Shown piece after piece: positions 51,753-60,621 of a stretch of 64,000 nucleotides of DNA. This stretch comes from Lutispora sp003527145. Lineage in GTDB: Bacteria; Bacillota; Clostridia; Lutisporales; Lutisporaceae. The notes beneath the pieces were generated by a model that was not told the origin of the DNA, did not search any database, and worked only from the letters and a program-made list of their open reading frames with translations. The stretch is taken from NCBI GenBank assembly GCA_029983695.1, contig JASBZB010000019.1, positions 18,710-82,709 of the forward strand. Reading direction: 5' to 3'. Both the position numbers and the translations under genes were made by a program. Positions within the stretch are counted from its first letter, which is position 1; every line of letters starts with the position of its first letter.

Positions 51753-52504
51753 ATGGAAAAAGCAAGTATAAGCAAAATATCAAACAAAACATTAACAAAT
51801 ATGTTAAACAATTCTATAGAATTGCTTGTAGAAGATTTTATAAAAATAGTTCTCAGTGATTTTTCTTCGGCAAAAAAGATAATTGGTATTGCATTAAAAC
51901 AAAAGCAAGCAGAGAAGGTTAGAAATAAATATGAAGAAAACGGATTGCATATACCACCGTTTATGATAAGCTCTATAACCAGCATATGTAACTTAAAATG
52001 CAAGGGATGCTATGACAGGTTGAAAACTCATAGTTGCTCGCCTGAGCTTTCTGAGGAAGAATGGTCAGGTATTTTTCTTCATGCAGAAATATTATACCTG
52101 TTGTAAGCATAGAAGGAGATAAGAATCAAACTGATAATAGAAGAGGGGAAGGCGTATTTGAAAGGATTTCTTTAAGCCTGGATTTGCTGAAAAAAAGAAA
52201 TATTTTTTATGGCATATCCATCACTGTGACATCAGATAATTTTGATAGTGTTCTGGATGAGGGCTATATAAGAAGCTATATCGATAGAGGCTGCAAGGCT
52301 TTTTTCTTTATCGAATATGTTCCCTTTGTGCCATATTCAGATGTAAGTTTAAAAAACTTAACACTTAAAGAGGCATTGAGTTCATCTTTATTAAATGAAA
52401 TACGAAGCCTTCATGGATTGTTACAAGAACATAAAGGCGGATGCACACTCTTTGAAAATAAAGACATTGTAGAGAGCCATTTGAAAAACACAACTTATAA
52501 GTAA
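51753..52504 (+). pseudogene. Decayed radical SAM protein gene
   Basis: The first frame (51753-52106) starts MEKASISKISNKTLTNMLNN and reaches the radical SAM cluster ICNLKCKGCYDRL, then breaks off near SEEEWSGIF. A second frame (to 52504) continues with RNIIPVVSIEGDKNQTDNRR and YGISITVTSDNF, the later TIM-barrel part. About 50 residues between them, including the GGEP region, are missing, and the C-terminal Cys-rich end is also cut. This pattern (internal deletion plus frameshift) shows a dead gene. The original family is a SPASM-like radical SAM protein of unknown function. Confidence 0.75.
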
Positions 52505-52527
52505 TACATAACATTGCTGAGCTTATG

Positions 52528-53805
52528 CTATATAGTTTTATAAACTCTGAAACCAACGTCCAGCTTATCTATGTATTCCTTATCCTTATAATCTTCCTTT
52601 ATCTTTTCTCCGGCCCTTCGAATCCTATCTTTGCCTATTTCGCATATATTTTTATACCCGGCCTTATAGGCTTGAGATTTTTCACCCGTAGGCTCCGGCA
52701 GCTGTATCATGATAAACCTGCGGTTTCCTCCGTCCTCCGCGTTGAGCTCCATGACTGCGTGGGCTGTGGTCGCCGATCCCGAGAAGAAATCCAGCGCTAT
52801 ATCCCCATTGTTCCTCACCGTTGATAGCTGAAGCATCCTTTTTATCAAGCCTATAGGCTTTGGATTGTCAAAAACGATTTTGTCGTCAAACAGGCTTTTG
52901 ATCAATTGAGTACCGTTGGTTGTAGTCTCAACATCATCCCAGATGGTCTTTGCAACCTTCCCCCGCTTCTCCGCTTCCCAAAGGAACCGCTTCCGCTGGG
53001 GTCCTCCTTCTCCTGTCCTGCCGAAGACAATTCTATTGTCCTCCAGAAGCTCTTTGAATTTATTGTAATCATTTTTCCAGCTGCAATTTATATTAGGCCT
53101 ATATACTATACCCGTATTTGGATTTATTATTTCATATTGCTGATTGGGCCTCCACCCGCCTACCTGGAAAGGATCTGCCTTCCAGGGCCCTCTCGGATCA
53201 TCATCCGGATTTTCAAAGCCCTCTCCGCTCTCCGGCAGTCGGAATTCTTCCCTGTTTTTTATATAATAATCCATGGATTTGAAATAGACTAGATTATGAG
53301 TATGGGACGCTGATATTATAGCCGTATTGGTCACTGATTTTGTAGATTTCCATATGATGTCCGCCAAAAAGTTATCCTCGCTGAAGATTTCATCGCATAT
53401 CATCCTCAGATTGGCAGCTTCATTATCATCTATGCTTATGAAAATCACTCCGTTTTCAGACAGCAGATCAGAGCCGAGCTTCAATCTCGGGTACATCATA
53501 GAACACCAGCCTGAATGAGAGAAATTGTCATTATATATGAAATCCTTTCCCGTATTATAGGGTGGGTCTATATATATCATCTTTATTCTGCTTTTGAAGC
53601 TCTCCTGCAGCAGCTTCAAAGCCTCCAGATTATCTCCCTCAATATAAATATTCCCTGTATTTTCCCAATCCTTGCTTTCTTCCGGACGAGGCTCCAGGAT
53701 CTTGCAGGAAGGCTTATCTGCCTCCGCTATGGCGACCTTCTTCCCTGCCCAGTTCAATCCGTAGCATTCGCTGTATTTTTCAATATCACTGCTGATCCTA
53801 TCCAT
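52528..53805 (-). CDS. Orphan DNA (adenine) methyltransferase, type III Mod-like
   Basis: A 425-residue beta-class N6-adenine methyltransferase. Motif IV is DPPYNTGKDF (80-89) and motif I is LDFFSGSATTAHAV (about 355-368), the order typical of beta-class enzymes and type III Mod subunits. The region after DPPY is shorter than usual: it goes at once to SGWCSMMYPRLKL, without the usual spacer. No res (helicase/nuclease) gene is adjacent on either side, so it is an orphan that can only methylate. Start ATG 53805 is 9 nt after GGGAG. Its target site cannot be told from sequence. Confidence 0.88.
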   Translation of the reverse strand: MDRISSDIEKYSECYGLNWAGKKVAIAEADKPSCKILEPRPEESKDWENTGNIYIEGDNLEALKLLQESFKSRIKMIYIDPPYNTGKDFIYNDNFSHSGWCSMMYPRLKLGSDLLSENGVIFISIDDNEAANLRMICDEIFSEDNFLADIIWKSTKSVTNTAIISASHTHNLVYFKSMDYYIKNREEFRLPESGEGFENPDDDPRGPWKADPFQVGGWRPNQQYEIINPNTGIVYRPNINCSWKNDYNKFKELLEDNRIVFGRTGEGGPQRKRFLWEAEKRGKVAKTIWDDVETTTNGTQLIKSLFDDKIVFDNPKPIGLIKRMLQLSTVRNNGDIALDFFSGSATTAHAVMELNAEDGGNRRFIMIQLPEPTGEKSQAYKAGYKNICEIGKDRIRRAGEKIKEDYKDKEYIDKLDVGFRVYKTI

Positions 53806-53989
53806 TGTTATCAACTCCCGAACTCTATTCCTCGTAACCCCTACTCATATAATATTATACGACAAAAATAATGGAATAAATATGGTATTAATAGCTGCTC
53901 TCCTTACAAAACTCACTGATATATGATAAGATTAAGATAGGCAATAATTGCGGCATACAACCATGTAAATATAAAGGAAGTGCAACATA

Positions 53990-54172
53990 TTGAGCAATGG
54001 GAAATTCAAGCTCTTGGGCCACGATTTTGATTACAGAGAAGATGAATACGACCGCTTAAAGAATTTGAACAAGAACAAGAAGGAGTATAAGGTCTTTACA
54101 AATAAAGCTAATTTTAAGAAGATAGAATTTGACTATGAAGAAGATCCCTATGAGCCCGAAAAAGGCAGATAG
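53990..54172 (+). CDS. Small charged hypothetical protein, 60 aa
   Basis: Starts at TTG 53990 behind AAGGAAGTG with the sequence LSNGKFKLLGHDFDYREDEY and ends with an acidic tail (FDYEEDPYEPEKGR). It is rich in Lys, Asp, Glu and Tyr and likely unstructured or helical. No family is recognised. It is divergent from the methyltransferase gene. AAAAAGG and CCTTTTTT at its 3' end (54161-54184) could form a terminator, which supports a real transcription unit. Confidence 0.5.
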   Translation: MSNGKFKLLGHDFDYREDEYDRLKNLNKNKKEYKVFTNKANFKKIEFDYEEDPYEPEKGR

Positions 54173-54192
54173 GGACCTTTTTTATCTAATAT

Positions 54193-55248
54193 CTATTTGG
54201 ATGCTGGGAACCATCCCTTAGTGTTATTAGCAATCCTCACCAAGGTAAGCATCACAGGAACTTCAACAAGCACACCAACAACAGTTGCAAGTGTTGCACC
54301 AGAATCAAGCTTAAATAATGAAATCGCCACTGCTACAGCCAATTCAAAAAAGTTGGACGCTCCGATCATACCAGCAGGAGCTGCCACATCATGAGGCAGC
54401 TTCCAAAGCTTTGCCCAAAAATATGCAATGAAAAATATCAAAAATGTCTGGATGATCAAAGGCACTGCTATCAAAGCGATATTAAGCGGATTATCTACTA
54501 TTTTCTGTCCTTGGAAAGAGAAAATTATTATCAATGTAAGTAATAGACCTGTAATTGTAGCATTACTGAACTTTGGTATAAATGTATTTTCAAAATAGTT
54601 CAATCCCTTGTTCTTTACTATTGTTGTTCTTGAAAGCCATCCTGCCGTAAGAGGAATCACAACGAACAGCACAATAGACATGAACAAAGTAGCCCAAGGT
54701 ATGACTATATCACTTATACCCAGAAGGAAGGCTACTATCGGTACAAACCCAACCAAAATAATAAGGTCATTGGTCGCAACCTGTACAAGGGTATAAGCCG
54801 GATTGCCGTTTGTAAGATGACTCCAGACAAATACCATCGCCGTACAAGGCGCTGCTCCCAACAGCACCGCCCCTGCAAGATAATCTTTGGCGAGCTCGGA
54901 GGGTATGAGGCCCTTGAAAACCGTATAAAAGAAAAATGCTGCAATAGCGTACATTGTAAAAGGCTTGATAAGCCAGTTTGTAACCCATGTCACTATAAGT
55001 CCTTTAGGATTTTTCCCCACCTGCTTTATGCTGGCAAAATCAACCTTAAGCATCATGGGGTAAATCATCAGCCAAATAAGTATAGCGACAGGTATTGATA
55101 CATTGGCATATTCGAATTTGCTCAGCAGTTCGGGTATGGCAGGAATATACACCCCGATCAAAACCCCTGCTGCCATGCATAATATAACCCATACCGTAAG
55201 ATATTTTTCAAAAAATCCAATGCCGGCAATAGCTTTTTCTTTATTCAT
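54193..55248 (-). CDS. acr3: Arsenite efflux transporter, ACR3 family
   Basis: A 351-residue membrane protein with about ten transmembrane segments, the ACR3 arsenite permease of the BART superfamily, which extrudes As(III) using the proton motive force. The conserved cysteine is in GAAPCTAMVFVWSHLTNGNP, with further matches in WLMIYPMMLKVDF and GASNFFELAVAVAISLF. The ATG at 55248 follows GGGAGCAATGATTC. It is the last gene of the arsenic operon, 33 bases after the thioredoxin-like gene. Confidence 0.94.
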   Translation of the reverse strand: MNKEKAIAGIGFFEKYLTVWVILCMAAGVLIGVYIPAIPELLSKFEYANVSIPVAILIWLMIYPMMLKVDFASIKQVGKNPKGLIVTWVTNWLIKPFTMYAIAAFFFYTVFKGLIPSELAKDYLAGAVLLGAAPCTAMVFVWSHLTNGNPAYTLVQVATNDLIILVGFVPIVAFLLGISDIVIPWATLFMSIVLFVVIPLTAGWLSRTTIVKNKGLNYFENTFIPKFSNATITGLLLTLIIIFSFQGQKIVDNPLNIALIAVPLIIQTFLIFFIAYFWAKLWKLPHDVAAPAGMIGASNFFELAVAVAISLFKLDSGATLATVVGVLVEVPVMLTLVRIANNTKGWFPASK

Positions 55249-55281
55249 GAATCATTGCTCCCATCTCTCAATCCATCTTAG

Positions 55282-55524
55282 CTACTTAGCGCTCTCTAAG
55301 ATTTTTGCAATCTCCTTAGGCTTTAATACCTTGCCATAGGACACGACCTTTTCATCAACTACAAGACCCGGTGTTGTCATAACACCATAAGCCATAATGT
55401 CCTTAAAATCCGTTACTTTGATGATTTCCGCCTCAATGCCCATCTCCTTTAGTGCTGCTTCAGTGTTTTCTTTCAAGGTGATACAGTTCTTGCATCCGGA
55501 ACCTAAAATTTTTATTATCATCAT
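55282..55524 (-). CDS. Thioredoxin-like small redox protein
   Basis: An 80-residue thioredoxin-fold protein of the MTH895/TM0996-like group with the active site GSGCKNC (CxxC) and the cis-Pro loop VMTTPGLVVD. Such proteins may supply electrons for arsenate reduction or for metal handling; no separate arsC is present here, so it is a candidate reductant. The ATG follows AAGGAGAGATAA. It lies between the ArsP-like permease and ACR3. Confidence 0.9.
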   Translation of the reverse strand: MMIIKILGSGCKNCITLKENTEAALKEMGIEAEIIKVTDFKDIMAYGVMTTPGLVVDEKVVSYGKVLKPKEIAKILESAK

Positions 55525-55601
55525 TTATCTCTCCTTAAAATAATCTGTTGTGTTAGCTGATAACGAGTATAAAGTATATTTATCCCATGACTGGTATAGC
55601 T

Positions 55602-56606
55602 TTACATCAGCAAATAACCAAATGCATTGAAAACATAGCCTATGATGATGATGCCGATTGTAACGACACCTATAAATGTGGCTAAAAGCTTTGTTTTTAC
55701 TACCTTATTGAGCATTATCATAGACGGAAGGGACAGAGCAGTTACTCCCATCATAAAGGATAAAGCCGTACCCAGGCCCACACCCTTTAAAACCAAAGCC
55801 TCTGCAATCGGTAAAGTGCCAAAAATGTCAGCATACATGGGTATGCCCACAAAAGTTGCCAGCAATACCGAGTACCATTTATCCTTTCCGAGTATGGCAG
55901 AAATTATATTCTCAGGAATCCAATTGTGAATGGCTGCGCCAATCCCTACACCTATGATAATGTAAAGCCATACTTTTTTGATTATGCTTAGAACCTGTTC
56001 TTTAGAGTATTGAAGCCTGTCTTGGACAGTCAAATCTCCTTGCTCCATATCGAGGACTTTGTTTCCGAAGACAAAGGGCTCTACATATTTCTCAAGCTTC
56101 AGCCTGCTGATCACCGTTCCCCCTATAACCGCAAGAATGATGCCTACCATAACATAAGCTATAGCTATCCTCCAGTTGAATATGCCGGCCAGCAGCAGAA
56201 CTGAAGCCAAATCTACAAGCGGTGAGGAGATCAAAAATGAAAATGTGACCCCAATGGGCAATCCTGCGCTTGTAAACCCTATGAATAAAGGTATGGAGGA
56301 ACAGGAGCAAAAGGGTGTGACCGTACCCAGCAAAGCCCCCAACATGTTAGCCGAAATCCCGTTGAATTTGCCCAGTATTTTTCTCGTTCTCTCCGGCGGA
56401 AAGAAGCTTTGGATATATGAAATCATAAATATCAAAACAGATAGCAGTATGAATATCTTTATGACATCATATATAAAAAAGTGAATGCTTCCGCCCGCCT
56501 TGCCGTTTACATCCAAGCTAAAAACGTTTTTAACAAGCAATGTTACCAAATTGTGCAGCCATACCATTTTTAGCAATTGATCATTCAGCCATTTCAGTAT
56601 AATCAA
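55602..56606 (-). CDS. arsP: ArsP-like permease (UPF0718/DUF318)
   Basis: A 334-residue membrane protein with eight or more transmembrane segments. The family motif FCSCSSIPLFIGFTSAGLPI is present with its Cys-Ser-Cys; relatives named ArsP export trivalent organoarsenicals. The start is a TTG at 56606, 8 nt after AAGGAG. It follows arsR with only 12 bases between. Substrate assignment (organoarsenical rather than another thiol-reactive ion) is inference from family and operon. Confidence 0.82.
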   Translation of the reverse strand: MIILKWLNDQLLKMVWLHNLVTLLVKNVFSLDVNGKAGGSIHFFIYDVIKIFILLSVLIFMISYIQSFFPPERTRKILGKFNGISANMLGALLGTVTPFCSCSSIPLFIGFTSAGLPIGVTFSFLISSPLVDLASVLLLAGIFNWRIAIAYVMVGIILAVIGGTVISRLKLEKYVEPFVFGNKVLDMEQGDLTVQDRLQYSKEQVLSIIKKVWLYIIIGVGIGAAIHNWIPENIISAILGKDKWYSVLLATFVGIPMYADIFGTLPIAEALVLKGVGLGTALSFMMGVTALSLPSMIMLNKVVKTKLLATFIGVVTIGIIIIGYVFNAFGYLLM

Positions 56607-56618
56607 GCCATCATCTCC

Positions 56619-56927
56619 TTAACATCCTTCAGTGCAATCTTCGCGACTGACCATTTTAATATCTATGGCATCAAACAAAGTCTTCAACTCTTCCAGAGCT
56701 TTCATGTTTATTGAGTATTTCATCCAGATGCCGTCCCGCCTGCTATCGACCAGGCCGCTATCGCAGAGCGTTTTCATATGGTAGGAAAGAGTAGGCTGGG
56801 TTATATTGAATTCTTCAAGTATCTTGCATGCACATAGTTCGCCGTGAGAGAGCATGTGAAAGATTTTTAATCTTGTCTCATCACTCAAGGCTTTCATATA
56901 AAGAGCATATTCTTTGCAATTATTCAA
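56619..56927 (-). CDS. arsR: ArsR-family metalloregulator
   Basis: About 102 residues, a winged-helix repressor. The metal-binding box is ELCACKILEEF (ELCxC type, the As(III) site of classic ArsR), with further Cys residues at the C-terminus (REDCTEGC). The DNA-recognition helix lies in TQPTLSYHMKTLCDSGLVDS. The start is a TTG at 56927, 8 nt after AGGAGG. It should repress the operon by binding near the promoter at 58277-58326 and release on As(III). As the third gene of the operon, it regulates itself. Confidence 0.93.
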   Translation of the reverse strand: MNNCKEYALYMKALSDETRLKIFHMLSHGELCACKILEEFNITQPTLSYHMKTLCDSGLVDSRRDGIWMKYSINMKALEELKTLFDAIDIKMVSREDCTEGC

Positions 56928-56966
56928 ATACCTCACCTCCTCTATAAATTCTTATTTCAGGCAGCA

Positions 56967-57506
56967 TCACAGCCTTTTAGCCTTCATCGCCGCATAAAAC
57001 TTTTTTAGGTTTTCAGGCAGCACATATTCATTATCCTCACCTGCTATATCCTCTCTCCCAAATATACCGTTCAAGAGGCCTTCCATTATCAACTCTTTTG
57101 GTGGTACTGCATATTCTTCACCCTTATATACCCAGACGCGGCACTCTATATCATCTCCGCACAACTCACCGCATGATTCGCATCTGCTCTCTCTGACTTC
57201 CATTTGAATATCCCTGCCATCCACCCGAATGGTAGGTGAGCTGATAAACTTGTGCTTTATGGCCAGTTCTTCGCTGGTCACATTGATTTTGTTCAATATC
57301 ACCTCAATATCGGCTAATTCCAGTACATTAGATATGTCCGCCAAAGCTTCTTCAAGGTTTTTATCAGTACCTTGGCACCATTCACATACGCTCAAATCCA
57401 AGTATAAGAAATCTATAACAACACGCCTTTTGTTTATTTGACTCATGTCTTCCCCGCCGCAGCAGCCTGAGCCGCAGCAGCAGCCTCCGCAATTTGATTT
57501 ATTCAT
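56967..57506 (-). CDS. DUF2703-type cysteine-rich protein of the ars operon
   Basis: About 179 residues starting MNKSNCGGCCCGSGCCGGED, a dense Cys-rich N-terminus, followed by a thioredoxin-like DUF2703 domain (LDLSVCEWCQGTDKNLEEAL, SSPTIRVDGRDI) and more cysteines (CESCGELCGDDIEC). It probably binds or reduces a thiophilic ion. The ATG at 57506 follows GGGAGGATATTA and overlaps the phosphoesterase stop by 8 bases, so it is coupled to it. DUF2703 genes are regularly found in arsenic operons; the function is not established. Confidence 0.82.
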   Translation of the reverse strand: MNKSNCGGCCCGSGCCGGEDMSQINKRRVVIDFLYLDLSVCEWCQGTDKNLEEALADISNVLELADIEVILNKINVTSEELAIKHKFISSPTIRVDGRDIQMEVRESRCESCGELCGDDIECRVWVYKGEEYAVPPKELIMEGLLNGIFGREDIAGEDNEYVLPENLKKFYAAMKAKRL

Positions 57507-58230
57507 TAATATCCTCCCATGCTTTTCCCGTTCTGATGATCTCGGCAAATTCTTGAGGCAAGCCATTTTCTTCTATGGCCCTTGCGGTGCTTTCACAATC
57601 GTAGTCCACTTCATGTATTTCAACTTTTGCTCCGCCGCCATATAAATCGATGACCGCATAATTGGCCTTAGAGCTGCCCGTTTTGGGCTTGCCTGCACTG
57701 CCGGCGTTTATCAGCATCTTGCTGCCATACATTTTGTAATAAGGCTTATGCGTATGCCCGCAAACAAGTATATCGGCTTCGCAGTCAGCCATCACTTCTT
57801 CCGCTTCCCTGGAATTTTCTTTCAAATATTCATTGATCTTTCTTGGGCTTCCATGCACAAATAAAATCGTCCTGCCCTCAAAAGCCATCTTAATCTCTTT
57901 GGGAAGGCTCTTCAGAAACTCTTTATTGTCTTCTCTTGTATTCTCTATAGTCCAATTCAGAGATATCGCTGCATTTTCCATATCCTTAGGATTTGTATAA
58001 TCACAACCGCAAACCATCAATTCTTCGCCGACTGCTTCATCATAATTGCCCTTGACGGTCAATATCTTCTTTTCCCTGATAGTATCTATAACTTCATCCG
58101 GGTGAGCGGCATAGCCAACTAAATCCCCCAGACATACGATCAAGTCTGTCTTTTTTTCATCAATATCCGAAAGCACCCTGTCCAGAGAAATTATGTTACT
58201 GTGTATGTCCGCAATTACTGCTATCCTCAT
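57499..58230 (-). CDS. Calcineurin-like phosphoesterase (YfcE/MJ0936 family)
   Basis: A 243-residue metallophosphoesterase. Metal motifs: DIHSN (8-12), GDLVGYAAHPDE, GNYDEAV, FVHGSPR and GHTHKPYY with the final AGSAGKPKTG, all in family order. It hydrolyses a phosphodiester or phosphomonoester of unknown identity. It is the first gene of the arsenic operon, so the promoter with the ArsR-like operator is directly upstream. Its link with arsenic is not explained by known biology; it could act on an arsenylated or phosphorylated metabolite, which is speculation. Confidence 0.9.
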   Translation of the reverse strand: MRIAVIADIHSNIISLDRVLSDIDEKKTDLIVCLGDLVGYAAHPDEVIDTIREKKILTVKGNYDEAVGEELMVCGCDYTNPKDMENAAISLNWTIENTREDNKEFLKSLPKEIKMAFEGRTILFVHGSPRKINEYLKENSREAEEVMADCEADILVCGHTHKPYYKMYGSKMLINAGSAGKPKTGSSKANYAVIDLYGGGAKVEIHEVDYDCESTARAIEENGLPQEFAEIIRTGKAWEDINE

Positions 58231-58276
58231 AAACTCATGACCTCATTCCCCCACTTATTTCTGTTTTGCTATCATC

Positions 58277-58326
58277 ACATAGATATCTCTCTATGTATTA
58301 TATTCCTATATATAGATAAACGTCAA
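58277..58326 (-). promoter_or_regulatory. Promoter and operator of the arsenic operon
   Basis: On the minus strand TTGACG (58326-58321) and TATAAT (58302-58297) with an 18-bp spacer form the promoter. Immediately downstream ACATAGA-GAGATA-TCTATGT (58277-58296) is a perfect inverted repeat, in the position of an ArsR operator. Confidence 0.75.
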
Positions 58327-58463
58327 TATGTTTGACAAAAATTATTATTTTGCGAGGAAGATTAAGCACCTCAGATATTTCCCGGGAAATATAATGAGGC
58401 GAATATCTTCCCAACCTCTGCAGGTAGTGGGTATAGATCTTGATATCAGGAATAAGAAAAGCA

Positions 58464-58515
58464 AAAAGTATCAAGTTTCAAAGAAGAAGCAGCTCTTGTT
58501 GAACTTGATACTTTT
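58464..58515. repeat. Long inverted repeat (14-bp arms)
   Basis: AAAAGTATCAAGTT (58464-58477) and AACTTGATACTTTT (58502-58515) flank 24 bases. It lies in the 1.07-kb stretch between the ars operon and the WYL-like gene that holds only fragments. It may be a terminator or repeat remnant. Confidence 0.55.
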
Positions 58516-58663
58516 CGGCAACTGAGTATCCGTTTTTCCCTTATACTTGAGCATAAATAAAATTGCTATCCATTCTATATATAACGTGAAAAAGATTTTT
58601 CAGCATAACACCCTCTCCTGCAAACTCCAAAGCATATCTACAGTATGTATCATTATGAGCACC

Positions 58664-58868
58664 TCATCCCTCGATCATTTCCCTTTGTATGCTGTTCCAT
58701 CCAAATAGGCCGCCGGTATGGATGAACAATATATTGTTATGCTTATCAAATCTGCCTTTTTTTATCTCCTGAACCAGACCATACATAGCCTTGCCTGTAT
58801 AAACCGGGTCCAAAATAACGCCTTCGACACTGGCAAGCTGCTGGATAAATTTTATTTCGCAGATCCAT
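58664..58868 (-). pseudogene. D-cysteine desulfhydrase/ACC deaminase remnant
   Basis: The minus strand carries a ribosome site and start (AAGGAGG, ATG at 58868, MDLRNKI), then jumps to another frame reading IQQLASVEGVILDPVYTGKA and ILFIHTGGLFGW, the C-terminal part of PLP-dependent D-cysteine desulfhydrase/ACC deaminase proteins. Most of the gene is deleted, leaving about 65 codons. It is clearly non-functional. Confidence 0.75.
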
Positions 58869-59009
58869 ATTCAAACCTCCTTCAATTCTTGAATCCATCA
58901 TAACATAATTCGGTTAGTATATTACAGCTCATATGTTGGACGAGATTTCATTCAGTGTTAATTTTTGAAAACATATTCTCTATGAAACCAGAAACTCAAT
59001 AAAGAAAAT

Positions 59010-59272
59010 GTACTTTTGACAATGGAAGAGTATCCTTTGAATTGAAAAAGCATAATAACAATACTTTTTTGTCTGTGGCCGACACAGGAGCAGGAATACC
59101 GGAGGGATGTCCGGATAAAATATTCGGCAGGTTTTATCAGTTAATATAAACTTACTACTGTAAAATATTTAATGCGTCATATATAGAACAACATAGAGGA
59201 AAAATCCTTGTAAAAAGTGTGATAAATGAAAGTACAACCTTCAGCATTGGGCTTCCTCTTGCGAATCATTAA
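59010..59272 (+). pseudogene. Histidine kinase ATPase-domain remnant
   Basis: The plus strand reads NNNTFLSVADTGAGIPEGCP and KIFGRFYQ, the G1 and F boxes of a HATPase domain, then after a stop YIEQHRGKILVKSVINESTT and FSIGLPL, the end of the domain. A middle part is lost and a stop interrupts it. It is the tail of a lost two-component sensor. Confidence 0.75.
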
Positions 59273-59305
59273 TAGATACAAAGAGGGAGCAGTACACGAC
59301 TGCTC

Positions 59306-59524
59306 CTAAACTGCTTTTTTTCTCGGATTGTAATAAGAAGCGGACAATATATTTTCCAGCTTGAAATTCCGCACCTGCTTACGCAGATAGCAATATGCCT
59401 TAATTTTATCCTCCTGCATTTCCAGTACCTTTATATTCCGTTCACTCATTTCTGACTTACCGTTATAAATTATAGTAATAATACTGCCTCTCTCCAGTGA
59501 TGCCTTCAACACATGTTCAATCAT
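59306..59524 (-). CDS. Small WYL-domain-like protein, 72 aa
   Basis: A 72-residue protein with a stand-alone WYL-like fold: VLKASLERGSIITIIYNGKS, then a central basic strand and YCYLRKQVRNFKLENILSA. WYL domains sense nucleic acid or small ligands and are common at the C-terminus of HTH regulators; here the HTH part is absent. The ATG at 59524 follows GAAGGTGATAGC. It may be a complete small gene, since stand-alone versions occur in Clostridia, or the tail of a regulator. Confidence 0.65.
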   Translation of the reverse strand: MIEHVLKASLERGSIITIIYNGKSEMSERNIKVLEMQEDKIKAYCYLRKQVRNFKLENILSASYYNPRKKAV

Positions 59525-59605
59525 GCTATCACCTTCATTTTTCTTTTATTATACCAAACATACGTTCGTTTGAAAAGAGGCTAATTTCACCAAGGCTGAC
59601 TGGGG

Positions 59606-60562
59606 TTATACTACACGGATGGAAAACAGCGGGCAAGCCGCTACACAATAACCACACTGTATACATTTCGACGGGTCGATATATGCCTTTCCTGTGCTGT
59701 TAAAGCTTATGGCTTCGCTGTGGCAAGTATCAATGCATATGCCGCAGCCCACGCACAGGTTTGGAGATGTCCTTACTATTTTTTTGCTTCTCATGCTTGC
59801 AATGCCTTCTAAATTCCTTTCCCCGTTAAAATATCTTATGTTATATAATACCTCTTCTTTGCTGATCATCCCAATAGCAATGGAATAATTTTCACCAAAA
59901 TCCATAGCATATTCCATGCTGCTCTCATAATCTTCTATCATAGTACCGCCGCCCAGGACCTTCATAAGGTATATCCCCTTACCGTTTTTATCGCAAAGGG
60001 CTATTGCCTTTTCCATCTCATCACGGGTTCCTTCCAATATTCCCCGGCCAATTTTATTTATCAAAGGAAATACCACATCAATATCCTCTCTTGAGGCTGC
60101 TGCTTCAACTACTTTTACACTATGTGTCGATATGCCTACAGCTTTTATCATGCCTTTCTTCTTGTAATCCAATAAGGCTTGCAGAGCTCCTTTCCGCTGC
60201 TCAAATACATCTGCTTGAACTCTTGCTTTTGGAGCATGAAGATGAAAAATATCTATATAATCTATTTCCATCCCCTTCAAGGCTTCCAATACGGCCTTCT
60301 CCATGTCCTCATAAGTAGCTGCCGCAGATTTCGTGGCAATAACGGGTCTGAATTTTATCTTCTTCAAAGCACCTTTTATATGAGGATAGGTACCATAAGC
60401 CTGAGCCGTGTCAATAAACTTGATCCCCTTATCCAATGCATAAGCTATCACTTCGCTGCTTTCTTCAACAGGGAGATTCTTCTGCAAGGGACCTATGGGT
60501 AAAGCACCATAGCATAGCTTTGTTACCTCAATGCCTGTATTTCCTAGAACAATCTTTTCCAA
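59606..60562 (-). CDS. Aldo/keto reductase with C-terminal 4Fe-4S ferredoxin domain
   Basis: A 318-residue protein. The AKR barrel (about 1-250) has the catalytic Asp/Tyr in FIDTAQAYGTYP and the Lys in ATKSAAATY; the end carries two [4Fe-4S] motifs, CVGCGICIDTCHSEA and CIQCGYCVAACP. The fusion suggests electron transfer with ferredoxin instead of, or along with, NAD(P)H. The start is a TTG at 60562 behind GGAGGTTGATATT. This fused architecture is typical of anaerobic Clostridia. The substrate is unknown. Confidence 0.92.
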   Translation of the reverse strand: MEKIVLGNTGIEVTKLCYGALPIGPLQKNLPVEESSEVIAYALDKGIKFIDTAQAYGTYPHIKGALKKIKFRPVIATKSAAATYEDMEKAVLEALKGMEIDYIDIFHLHAPKARVQADVFEQRKGALQALLDYKKKGMIKAVGISTHSVKVVEAAASREDIDVVFPLINKIGRGILEGTRDEMEKAIALCDKNGKGIYLMKVLGGGTMIEDYESSMEYAMDFGENYSIAIGMISKEEVLYNIRYFNGERNLEGIASMRSKKIVRTSPNLCVGCGICIDTCHSEAISFNSTGKAYIDPSKCIQCGYCVAACPLFSIRVV

Positions 60563-60621
60563 AATATCAACCTCCGGATTATAGTTTTTACCCCATTATA
60601 ACATATAATGAAGATGCATTA

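Noticed and set aside
51599..52003. 134-codon minus-strand frame
   Set aside because: It is antisense to the radical SAM pseudogene, which has a clear Fe-S motif on the plus strand.
58328..58525. 65-codon plus-strand frame upstream of the ars operon
   Set aside because: It overlaps the ars promoter side and a 14-bp inverted repeat, and has no ribosome site or family match.
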